Shown: positions 1 through 5,087 of the stretch, piece by piece
How positions within the stretch are numbered: position 1 is the first letter of the stretch
Layout of the letters: the number at the start of each line of letters is the position of its first letter
Source: Akkermansia sp.
GTDB lineage: Bacteria > Verrucomicrobiota > Verrucomicrobiia > Verrucomicrobiales > Akkermansiaceae
DNA: 5,087 nt
Direction of reading: 5' to 3'
Assembly: GCA_017379255.1 (NCBI GenBank)
Contig: JAFNWZ010000451.1
Span: 1-5,087, forward strand
The notes under the pieces: model-generated
Seen by the model: only the letters and a program-made list of their open reading frames with translations
What the model was told of the DNA's origin: nothing
Databases searched by the model: none
Made by a program: the position numbers and the translations under genes

Positions 1-1
1 C

Positions 2-97
2 TCGGGCGTGGTCACCGAGCTGCAAAACGCTTTGGCTTGCGCCGCGCGGCTCTTTGAGCTGATCGAGGCTACCCCTGAGGTGGCCGAGCCCGAGGGT
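2..97 (+). other. ABC-exporter-like segment fused in frame to the FolD end (probable chimeric join)
   Basis: Read in the FolD frame this stretch gives [20 protein letters not shown], then [12 protein letters not shown]. From family knowledge this is the typical text at the end of the membrane domain of MsbA/LmrA-type ABC exporters (a pattern like TELQ-x-ALA-x-A-x-R-(V/I/L)-FEL-(I/L)-(D/E), followed by an acidic, proline-rich linker) just before the nucleotide-binding domain. It is not what precedes the GAVVxDVGINR strand in FolD. The switch occurs around bases 92-115, where the text GAVVLD could plausibly fit both families. Neither protein would be functional in this arrangement. A misassembly or recombination junction is the simplest reading; its origin in another organism is possible but unproven. 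Confidence 0.7.
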
Positions 98-298
98 GCC
101 GTGGTGCTGGATGTGGGAATTAACCGCATTGAGGATGCATCTCGTCCCCGCGGTTACCGCATTGTGGGTGATGTGGATTTTGATTCCGTGAAAGGCAAGT
201 GTTCCTTCATCACTCCTGTTCCTGGTGGAGTGGGTCCCATGACCATCGCCATGCTGATGGCTAATACGGTTAAAGCCTGCCGCCAGCAGGTGGGTTGA
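2..298 (+). CDS. folD: FolD C-terminal end (partial; N-terminal part of the frame is not FolD-like)
   Basis: FolD is the cytosolic bifunctional methylenetetrahydrofolate dehydrogenase/methenyltetrahydrofolate cyclohydrolase of one-carbon metabolism. Only its C-terminal end is here, entering from the left edge and stopping with TGA at 296-298. From about base 95 the translation has family hallmarks: [10 protein letters not shown], then IVGDVDF, then [16 protein letters not shown], which contains the FolD signature PGGVGPMT, and a closing helix ending at a normal FolD C-terminus. The frame has no stop back to base 2. The preceding ~30 residues lack the expected NAD(P)-domain text (a pattern like ADI-x-(V/I)-AVG-x-P before the GAVV strand) and instead read like an ABC exporter linker, so the frame is probably a chimera. 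The GTG at base 8 is not a credible start. The identity of the FolD part is secure; the integrity of the gene is doubtful. Confidence 0.85.
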   Translation, partial: SGVVTELQNALACAARLFELIEATPEVAEPEGAVVLDVGINRIEDASRPRGYRIVGDVDFDSVKGKCSFITPVPGGVGPMTIAMLMANTVKACRQQVG

Positions 299-1654
299 TT
301 AGTGTGCCCATTCGCTGAGCTGCTCCGGGAAGGCGCAATCCGTGCAGATGTTGCAGTCGCAGAAGTCTGCTTCGATCTGCAGAAGCGCCTGGTGGGCGTA
401 GGCGTGCTTCAGAGTCGCAGCAAGGTCTGCCCGTTCACCGAAGAGAAGGGCAGCGGTGCGTTTGATGTTGGCAGGTGCTGAGCTCGTTTTTATGGAGAGG
501 TAATGAGCCCAGGAAACGGGTGCCGTGTCGTACGCCAGTACGTGGTTGATGAGGAAATCCTGCACGCGCTGGGTGCCGACAAGGGCTGCCTTTGTTTTCA
601 TGGGCGCTGCGGCCAGCGTGTAGTGCGTACTCCAGAAGGGGTGGGTTATTCCCGTGAGGAGAGTTGCTAATTCTCTGGCGGTCTCTGCTTTGAGCAGGGG
701 GAGAATGCGGTGCCATTTGTGCGTGCTGGCTGCCAGTGCAGCCACGCGGCGTTGCGGGTGGTTGAGCGGGCGGCAGGGAGATTGGTTCCACGGGATTCTC
801 CGTTCTGGTGCCAGCGCAAATTGTTCCTGTTTCAGCCACCAGGCATCCCAGACCTGGCGGTGGTAATCTCTGGCTTCCTGGCTTGTCTGTGGGGGCAGGG
901 CCGGCAGCAGGAAGCCTGCGGTTCCCAGCAGGATGGCTTCTGCATCATTCTCCAGCGCGGAGACCGGGGCGCGCATGGCCAGCAGCTGCATGGCTTCTTT
1001 ATTGGCGTGATACCCGAGCGTGGCCGCCCATGCTTCATACCATGCCTGGGATTTGCCGGCAATGGATGCTTTCCTGCGGAATTGGTTCCGCTTGATTTCC
1101 TGCCTGTAAGCCGCGGCGGCTTTCAGCAGGTTGATGATGGAGTCTGCCTGCATGGCTGCGAGCGGGCGCCGGCAGCGGGGCAGTGGGGTATCGTGGCGTT
1201 GCGGCTTTGTGCCTGGCCAGCACTCCGGCGGCAGGTAGAGGATGGCGACATCCCTGTGCTGGCTGTTCCGGGTGTACCAGCCTGCCGGCGGCGGCGTGAA
1301 TACCACATGGAGAATGACATCATCAAATGCCGGGTTGGCACCGTGGCCGTGTGCCTCCCAGTCCTGGGCCCGCGGGTCTATCTCAATGCTGCCGCGCAGC
1401 CGCTGACCGTTCAACTCAATTTCTGCGTGGGTGAAATCCGGGCCATAGCTGCGGTTCCAGCGTCCCCGTTCCAGGATGCGTACGCTGCCGTGCCGTATGG
1501 TGTTGCCCTCAATCGGGAAAAATCCTGCGTTCCACCAGCTCTGGAGCTGCATTTCCGGCGGTGGTGCCAGGAAGGGGGCATCCCCGCACCCCTGGCAGAT
1601 GCTTTCCAGCAGTTCTCTGTATTGAAACGCCAGTTGTTCGCGGTCTGCGCGCAT
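299..1654 (-). CDS. DUF2851 family protein, function unknown
   Basis: A 451-residue protein that I recognise as DUF2851, an uncharacterised family known chiefly from Bacteroidetes and some other Gram-negative phyla. Family features visible: an N-terminal LQSWWNAGFF block (37-46), GPDF at 71-74, a strand GSIEI (88-92), DW at 98-99, HGHG at 102-105 and ILHVVF at 114-119. The C-terminus has a cysteine cluster C432-x-C434-x2-C437-x2-C440, and a further CxxC lies at 20-23; together they could bind a metal, which is inference. No signal peptide or membrane segment is seen, so it should be cytosolic. The ATG overlaps the TAA of the STAS gene by one base (TAATG), implying translational coupling. The stop TAA (301-299) directly abuts the folD stop on the other strand. 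I assign no biochemical function. Confidence 0.85.
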   Translation of the reverse strand: MRADREQLAFQYRELLESICQGCGDAPFLAPPPEMQLQSWWNAGFFPIEGNTIRHGSVRILERGRWNRSYGPDFTHAEIELNGQRLRGSIEIDPRAQDWEAHGHGANPAFDDVILHVVFTPPPAGWYTRNSQHRDVAILYLPPECWPGTKPQRHDTPLPRCRRPLAAMQADSIINLLKAAAAYRQEIKRNQFRRKASIAGKSQAWYEAWAATLGYHANKEAMQLLAMRAPVSALENDAEAILLGTAGFLLPALPPQTSQEARDYHRQVWDAWWLKQEQFALAPERRIPWNQSPCRPLNHPQRRVAALAASTHKWHRILPLLKAETARELATLLTGITHPFWSTHYTLAAAPMKTKAALVGTQRVQDFLINHVLAYDTAPVSWAHYLSIKTSSAPANIKRTAALLFGERADLAATLKHAYAHQALLQIEADFCDCNICTDCAFPEQLSEWAH

Positions 1655-2202
1655 TATTCCTTGTCGGATAACTCGGCTTCGTGGCGCATGAGGTCTTCCT
1701 CAAGGGTTTCGCACACATACCCGAATGCTTCGTTGTTTTTGGGGTTCATGGCTCGCAGGGTGTTGTGCGCATCCAGCACGTGGCGCGTTCGTTCAAGTTC
1801 ATTCATGTTGCCGGCAGAGGCCTCCTTGGAGCTGCCGGTTGTTACCATGGTCCTTCTCTCCTGGAGGTTCTGCTGCCAGGGGGCGTTGCCGGGGTCTATT
1901 TCCACCAGCATATCAAGACCCAGACTTTCCATGGCGGCGCGGGTGCGCTGGGTGGGCGCAGCTATCTGCAGTGCTCCTCCGCCAATCATCATCCTGCGGG
2001 CAAGACCTGCCAGTGTCCCCATGAATGTGGAGTCCACTCCGGGGCAGATTTCCATGTCCACTACGACGGTCTGTCCCCCGCGTGCCATGTATTTTTCTGC
2101 AATGGTTTTGAGCGCAGGACTGTTGACGAAGCTCCCGCGGCTGGTGCAGCGAATCCAGAGGCAGTCGTCGAACTCATGGTAGGTAAGGGAGGAATCAGTC
2201 AT
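1654..2202 (-). CDS. STAS-domain protein with C-terminal extension
   Basis: A 182-residue protein. Residues ~8-103 look like a STAS domain, the fold of anti-sigma factor antagonists such as SpoIIAA/RsbV and of other signalling proteins: strand VVVDM (46-50), the loop CPGVDSTFMG (53-62), helix TLAGLARRMM, strand GGALQIAAP and a final helix and strand ending MLVEI. In SpoIIAA-type proteins the residue after D-S in this loop is the phosphorylated Ser; here D57-S58-T59 leaves S58/T59 as the candidate. Residues ~104-182 form a polar extension with a helical, charged end (ELERTRHVLDAH, then ETLEEDLMRHEAEL), longer than a plain antagonist of ~110 residues. No anti-sigma kinase, phosphatase or sigma factor is visible nearby, so its partner is unknown. 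The ATG at 2202 has no Shine-Dalgarno; the next Met (residue 39) would destroy the domain. Confidence 0.75.
   Translation of the reverse strand: MTDSSLTYHEFDDCLWIRCTSRGSFVNSPALKTIAEKYMARGGQTVVVDMEICPGVDSTFMGTLAGLARRMMIGGGALQIAAPTQRTRAAMESLGLDMLVEIDPGNAPWQQNLQERRTMVTTGSSKEASAGNMNELERTRHVLDAHNTLRAMNPKNNEAFGYVCETLEEDLMRHEAELSDKE
1657..1662 (-). promoter_or_regulatory. Possible ribosome binding site of the DUF2851 gene
   Basis: On the minus strand AAGGAA lies 2 nt before the ATG at 1654, a rather short spacing. It also encodes the final Lys-Glu codons of the STAS protein, so the match could be incidental. It is nevertheless the only start in this window with a recognisable Shine-Dalgarno-like sequence, and together with the TAATG overlap it supports re-initiation after the STAS gene. 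Confidence 0.4.
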
Positions 2203-2216
2203 GGTGTACTGTAGGT

Positions 2217-2245
2217 ATTCTATCTCTGCATGGTTGGGAAAGCAA
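2217..2245 (-). promoter_or_regulatory. Candidate sigma70-type promoter of the STAS-DUF2851 unit
   Basis: On the minus strand TTGCTT (2245-2240, 3 of 6 to TTGACA) and TAGAAT (2222-2217, 5 of 6 to TATAAT) are separated by exactly 17 bases. The predicted transcription start would lie about 8 nt before the STAS ATG, giving a very short leader, which agrees with the missing Shine-Dalgarno sequence. It sits immediately downstream of the terminator of the previous gene, where a new promoter is needed. Confidence 0.45.
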
Positions 2246-2246
2246 G

Positions 2247-2276
2247 AAAAAAGCAGCCGTCAGGGCTGCTTTTTTT
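2247..2276 (-). terminator. Rho-independent terminator overlapping the end of the squalene synthase gene
   Basis: On the minus strand the stem AAGCAGCC/GGCTGCTT (2271-2264 with 2258-2251) closes a 5-nt loop, CTGAC (2263-2259), and is followed by a T-tract (2252-2247). The T-tract pairs further with the A-tract at 2276-2270. The synthase stop codon TGA (2262-2260) lies inside the loop, so the hairpin is built partly from the last sense codons. The structure is nearly symmetric and would also work on the plus strand, though no plus-strand gene ends here. Confidence 0.85.
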
Positions 2277-3147
2277 CGTTGTAGAGGGAGCTCCAATCTG
2301 CTAATCCGGGAAACTCGATAGAGCCGACTTTTGCCCGCAGGAGGAACCAGAGCTTGCGGAAGTTGTTCACGCTGTACCGGCGCTCAAAGACGCGGTATTC
2401 ATCGTCTTTCATTTTCTGCAGGATGGTGCTGTAGATGAGGCTCATGGCCTGCGCCGGAATAAGGCAGTTCCGGTCTTCCACACTCAGTTTCTGGTAGTTT
2501 TCCTCTGCTTCGCAGAAATACTTTTCGGCCAGGGCTGCTTCGTATGCCAGCAGCTGGCGCATGTGGTAGTTGTATCGCTGGTTGTATATGTCATCTGGCG
2601 TGACGCCGAACAACTCCATGTCATCTGCAGGCAGGTAGATGCGGTTGTGCTTCCGGCAGTCTTCCGCAACGTCTCGCAGGATATTGACCAGCTGCAGGGC
2701 GTACCCCAGGGCAATGGCGTATTCCCTGGCTGCCGGGCTGGCGCCCATGACGGCGGCACTGGTGATGCCCACACAGGCGGCTACGCGGTATGCGTACTGC
2801 AGCAATTCGTGCCGGGTGGCGGGCTGGGCGTGCTCAATGTCGCCTCTGCAGCCGGTGATGAGTTCCTGCATGGGGGTGAGGTCGAGCTGCAGTTCTGTGA
2901 TGAGCTTGTACACTTCTTCCTCGATGCCGGGTTGGGGGGGGACGCGGTTGGTGATGAGGTCTGCCCAGCGGTCGAGCGCAGCGTGGCGTTCCTCACTGGT
3001 CATGCCGGGTTCGTCCACAATGTCATCCACAATGCGGCAGAAAGCATAGAGGCGCGCCATGTTCTGCCGGCGTTCCTCCGGAAGGTCCATCAGCGTGAAA
3101 GCCAGGTTGGATTTGGCGTTTTTGGTAATCGTGTCGGCATCGGTCAT
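2260..3147 (-). CDS. Squalene/phytoene synthase family protein
   Basis: A trans-isoprenyl diphosphate synthase of the squalene/phytoene type, which condenses two prenyl diphosphates head to head (farnesyl diphosphate for squalene synthases and HpnC/HpnD, geranylgeranyl diphosphate for CrtB). It has 295 residues, normal for the bacterial family. The first Asp-rich motif is YAFCRIVDDIVDE (34-46; D41, D42, D45) and the second is NILRDVAED (155-163; D159, D163), followed by NRIYLP, where most relatives have GRxYLP. D103 lies in the central GCRGDIEH segment. I start it at the ATG at 3147: the longer frame from 3225 would run 49 bases into lepB and adds residues unlike the family. No Shine-Dalgarno precedes this ATG; the 29-nt gap after lepB is pyrimidine-rich. 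It is probably co-transcribed with lepB. Which product it makes cannot be told; no hpnC, hpnE or crt partner is in the window. Confidence 0.9.
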   Translation of the reverse strand: MTDADTITKNAKSNLAFTLMDLPEERRQNMARLYAFCRIVDDIVDEPGMTSEERHAALDRWADLITNRVPPQPGIEEEVYKLITELQLDLTPMQELITGCRGDIEHAQPATRHELLQYAYRVAACVGITSAAVMGASPAAREYAIALGYALQLVNILRDVAEDCRKHNRIYLPADDMELFGVTPDDIYNQRYNYHMRQLLAYEAALAEKYFCEAEENYQKLSVEDRNCLIPAQAMSLIYSTILQKMKDDEYRVFERRYSVNNFRKLWFLLRAKVGSIEFPGLADWSSLYNEKKQP

Positions 3148-3176
3148 AGCAGGGAGAGAGGGCTGGAGGTGAGAGT

Positions 3177-4406
3177 TTATTCGATGCTGCCCCAATGGGA
3201 GGTGAATGGCCACAGCGCGAAGCATGCCGGGCCGATGATGTTGTACTGCCGCACCGGTCCCCAGTAGCGGGAATCCAGGGAGTTGGTGGTATTGTCGCCC
3301 AGGGCGGCGTATTCACGCAGAGCGGGGTCAGTGGTATTCTGCAGATGCACGGGGCCCAGGTCGGTCATGTAGGCCAGCGGTTGGTCCCGGTGTGAAAGCT
3401 CCTGGTACCCGCAGGTATTGAAGGGCGGCTGGCCTGCTGCAACCCTGGCTATGGTGGGTTCGGCTGCGGGGACTCCGTTGACGAGCAGAGCGGGGTCTTT
3501 CACCTGCAGGGTGTCTCCCGGCAGACCGCAGAGGCGCTTGATGTAGTGCGTGCCTGCCAGCTGGTCACTCATGCGCAGGGCAGAGGGCTGCTGCATGGAG
3601 GTGTTGATGCCGCGGGTGTCGAATACAAAGGTCTCGCCCCGCTCTGGCTGGCGGAAATGGTATGCCATGCGGTTCACCAGAATCATGTCGCCCGCGTCCA
3701 CGCGCGCGCGGACGATGGTTTCGCCAGTGCGGTAGCTGCCCAGTTTGATTCCGAACATGGTCTCTGTGAGTTTGCCCTGGTCTTTCAGGTACTGGATAAC
3801 CGCACCCTTGGCAGAGGGGATGTTGACTTTGCTGCCATCACTGAAACTGAGGGTTGTTTCGGTAAAAAGCAGGTACTTGGGGTGGTCTTCGATGTTGACC
3901 AGTGTCTTGTTTGTGTCTGCTACGGCTTCCACATACGCACTGCCTAAGGTCAGCATGTCCCATGTGCGCTGGGCCAAGCCCGGCACTTCATCCACCGGGT
4001 GTACAATGATGCCATTGAGGCTGGGTTGCATGGAACCGGTCGGGATGCGGAACGGCTGCACATAGTAGGTGCGCACCCCCAGGAAGATGACCATGATGAC
4101 GAAAAACGACTCCACCATCTCCACTACGGCCCCCCGTTTGAATCCATGCAGAGCTTCGCATTTGATGCCTGCCTGCTTCGTGATTCTGACGGCTTCTTCC
4201 TTGTTCCAATACAGCAGGGCAGTGTCCAGCTCCTGCCGGAGCTGGCTGCATTCGGCAATGGTTCCGGCCTCAAGTGCGTGGCGGTGGTAATCGACATAGC
4301 GTTTCAGCGCGGTAGAGGTCTCGCGCGCCTGCTTGCGCCAATTCGGACTGAACCAGGCACATACGCTGTCTAGTAACCAGTTGAGGAATAGCCTGAAGTA
4401 TTTCAT
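3177..4406 (-). CDS. lepB: Signal peptidase I, with long insert and N-terminal extension
   Basis: An inner-membrane serine protease that removes signal peptides from exported proteins, using a Ser/Lys dyad. Its 409 residues exceed typical LepB (E. coli ~324). Visible parts: a ~90-residue polar, charged N-terminal region, a membrane segment at ~95-116, box B IPTGSMQPSL with nucleophile S125, box C GDMILVNRMAYHF (239-251), box D HYIKRLCGLPGD with general base K290, and box E GDNTTNSLDSRYWG (370-383). All catalytic elements are intact. Between box B and box C, almost adjacent in E. coli, lie ~108 extra residues (131-238); such an insert is reminiscent of PVC-group enzymes. The N-terminal region resembles an amphipathic helical domain rather than a second clear membrane helix. 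It lies 63 bp after uppP and 29 bp before the squalene synthase gene, with its own candidate promoter. The ATG at 4406 has no Shine-Dalgarno. Confidence 0.95.
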   Translation of the reverse strand: MKYFRLFLNWLLDSVCAWFSPNWRKQARETSTALKRYVDYHRHALEAGTIAECSQLRQELDTALLYWNKEEAVRITKQAGIKCEALHGFKRGAVVEMVESFFVIMVIFLGVRTYYVQPFRIPTGSMQPSLNGIIVHPVDEVPGLAQRTWDMLTLGSAYVEAVADTNKTLVNIEDHPKYLLFTETTLSFSDGSKVNIPSAKGAVIQYLKDQGKLTETMFGIKLGSYRTGETIVRARVDAGDMILVNRMAYHFRQPERGETFVFDTRGINTSMQQPSALRMSDQLAGTHYIKRLCGLPGDTLQVKDPALLVNGVPAAEPTIARVAAGQPPFNTCGYQELSHRDQPLAYMTDLGPVHLQNTTDPALREYAALGDNTTNSLDSRYWGPVRQYNIIGPACFALWPFTSHWGSIE

Positions 4407-4423
4407 ATTCTGACTGTGCTTGT

Positions 4424-4452
4424 ATTCTACATGCCGGAATGCAGATTGAAAA
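4424..4452 (-). promoter_or_regulatory. Candidate lepB promoter
   Basis: On the minus strand TTTTCA (4452-4447, 4 of 6 to TTGACA) and TAGAAT (4429-4424, 5 of 6 to TATAAT) are 17 bases apart. The expected start would leave a leader of only about 10-12 nt before the lepB ATG, which lacks a Shine-Dalgarno. The -10 element and its next two bases (TAGAATAC) are identical to those of the candidate STAS promoter, which supports both calls modestly. Confidence 0.4.
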
Positions 4453-4468
4453 GCAGAAAATGCAGATT
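4438..4468. repeat. 10-bp direct repeat, 21-bp period, upstream of lepB
   Basis: AATGCAGATT occurs at 4438-4447 and again at 4459-4468, in the 63-bp gap between uppP and lepB. The 21-bp period equals about two DNA helix turns, putting both copies on the same face. The downstream copy touches the candidate lepB -35, and a partial GCAGA lies between at 4453. This is a plausible binding site for a dimeric regulator, but chance in an A-rich spacer is not excluded. Confidence 0.45.
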
Positions 4469-4469
4469 A

Positions 4470-5087
4470 TTACACCTGCAGCCCGTTGAGGATGAGTACC
4501 AGCATGACAATGGCTGCGCCAATGCGATACCAGCCGAAGATGGAAAGACCGTGCTGCTGCAGGTATTTCACCATCCATTTGACGGCGATGATGGCGCTTA
4601 CCCATGACATGAGCGTGCCTGCCAGCATGGGAGCCCACCCCAGCTCTGCCACCATGTTTTCGCCGTATTTCATGAAATCATACGCGGTGGCTGCACCCAG
4701 GGTGATGAGCCCCAGCAGGAAGCTGAACTCAACCGCTGCGGCCATGCTCAGGCCTGCAACCAGGCCGCCCAGCATGGTCATGAGGCTGCGGCTGGTGCCC
4801 GGGCACATGGCAATGCATTGCATGAACCCGACGGTCAGGGCCGCTTTCCAGCTCATGTCCTCCAGTTCCGTTCCTTCGTGGCAGCGGCCTTTGCCGCTTT
4901 TCATGTTGTGACGCACGAAAAGCAGGATGACTATGCCGCCTACAGCCCAGGAAACCAGCACTGTTTCGGCGTTGAATAAGTAGCTCTTGATGGGGGCAGC
5001 CAGAAAGAATCCGATGATCATGGCTGGTGCGAAGCCCAGCAGCAGGTTGATAATCATGCGTCGCCCGGCCGGGTTTTTGCCCAGCAG
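4470..5087 (-). CDS. uppP: Undecaprenyl-diphosphatase UppP/BacA (N-terminus cut by window edge)
   Basis: An integral membrane phosphatase that converts undecaprenyl diphosphate to the monophosphate, recycling the lipid carrier for peptidoglycan and O-antigen synthesis; it also confers some bacitracin resistance. The frame is open to the right edge, where it reads LLGKNPAGRR before the internal Met at 5057, so 205 C-terminal residues are present. The missing part would hold the first family motif (the Glu-rich stretch leading to PVSSTGH). The second motif is present as CPGTSRSLMT (PGTSRS at about 4802-4785; the Arg is essential in the family). Hydrophobic membrane segments include LLLGFAPAMIIGFFLA, VSWAVGGIVILLF, VEFSFLLGLITLG and a final IGAAIVMLVLILNGL. 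Its TAA lies 63 bp before lepB; no clear terminator follows, so some read-through into lepB is possible. Confidence 0.93.
   Translation of the reverse strand: MLGKNPAGRRMIINLLLGFAPAMIIGFFLAAPIKSYLFNAETVLVSWAVGGIVILLFVRHNMKSGKGRCHEGTELEDMSWKAALTVGFMQCIAMCPGTSRSLMTMLGGLVAGLSMAAAVEFSFLLGLITLGAATAYDFMKYGENMVAELGWAPMLAGTLMSWVSAIIAVKWMVKYLQQHGLSIFGWYRIGAAIVMLVLILNGLQV

Noticed and set aside
276..290. Hairpin CCTGC-CGCCA-GCAGG near the end of folD as a terminator
   Set aside because: Only 5 bp of stem, no T-tract on either strand, and wholly inside the coding sequence.
710..2182. A 490-codon open frame on the plus strand, antisense to DUF2851 and STAS
   Set aside because: Its translation is rich in Cys, Arg and Trp with no recognisable domain, it spans two convincing minus-strand genes, and such long shadow frames are usual in GC-rich coding DNA.
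3148..3225. A 26-residue N-terminal extension of the squalene synthase from the ATG at 3225
   Set aside because: It would overlap lepB by 49 bases and adds residues unlike the family; the ATG at 3147 gives a normal N-terminus.
2563..3267. A 234-codon plus-strand frame antisense to the squalene synthase and the end of lepB
   Set aside because: It lies opposite a gene with clear catalytic motifs and shows no family features or start signal of its own.
3651..3692. Apparent loss of the catalytic Lys in LepB, because box C reads VNRMAY
   Set aside because: The catalytic Lys is in box D, not box C; it is present as K290 in HYIKRLCGLPGD.
3701..3710. Alternating CG run as a possible Z-DNA or regulatory element
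   Set aside because: Explained by Arg/Ala codons (VRARVD) inside lepB.
5064..5073. Perfect palindrome CCCGGCCGGG
   Set aside because: Short, GC-only and inside the uppP coding region; expected by chance at this base composition.

Overview
The window is a stretch of about 5.1 kb, moderately GC-rich and almost entirely coding, with a housekeeping and cell-envelope character. The gene set (a signal peptidase I with a long insert after the catalytic serine, a squalene/phytoene synthase family enzyme, UppP, a STAS protein and a DUF2851 protein) and the scarcity of Shine-Dalgarno sequences suggest a Gram-negative bacterium of the Verrucomicrobia/PVC type, possibly a gut relative of Akkermansia. 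That assignment is an inference from protein style, not a demonstrated placement.

Layout: at the left edge a plus-strand frame ends with the last ~65 residues of FolD. The ~30 residues before them do not look like FolD; they resemble the segment between the membrane domain and the ATPase domain of an ABC exporter, so the first ~95 bases are probably a chimeric join. Everything else is on the minus strand. In transcription order (right to left) it reads uppP (N-terminus cut by the window edge), lepB, a squalene/phytoene synthase family gene, a STAS-domain gene and a DUF2851 gene. The DUF2851 gene converges on folD, and the two stop codons abut with no spacer.

Transcription units suggested by the sequence: uppP is followed by a 63-bp gap that holds a 10-bp direct repeat and a candidate lepB promoter. 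lepB and the squalene synthase gene are 29 bp apart and probably co-transcribed. That unit ends in a strong hairpin plus T-tract whose loop contains the synthase stop codon. A candidate promoter directly after the T-tract would start the next unit, STAS-DUF2851, whose two genes overlap as TAATG.

The right half has an envelope theme: UppP recycles the undecaprenyl carrier, LepB cleaves signal peptides from exported proteins, and the synthase condenses isoprenoid diphosphates, presumably for squalene-derived lipids or carotenoids. The STAS-DUF2851 pair is the least understood part. No RNA gene, CRISPR array, mobile element or gene-free stretch above 63 bp was seen.
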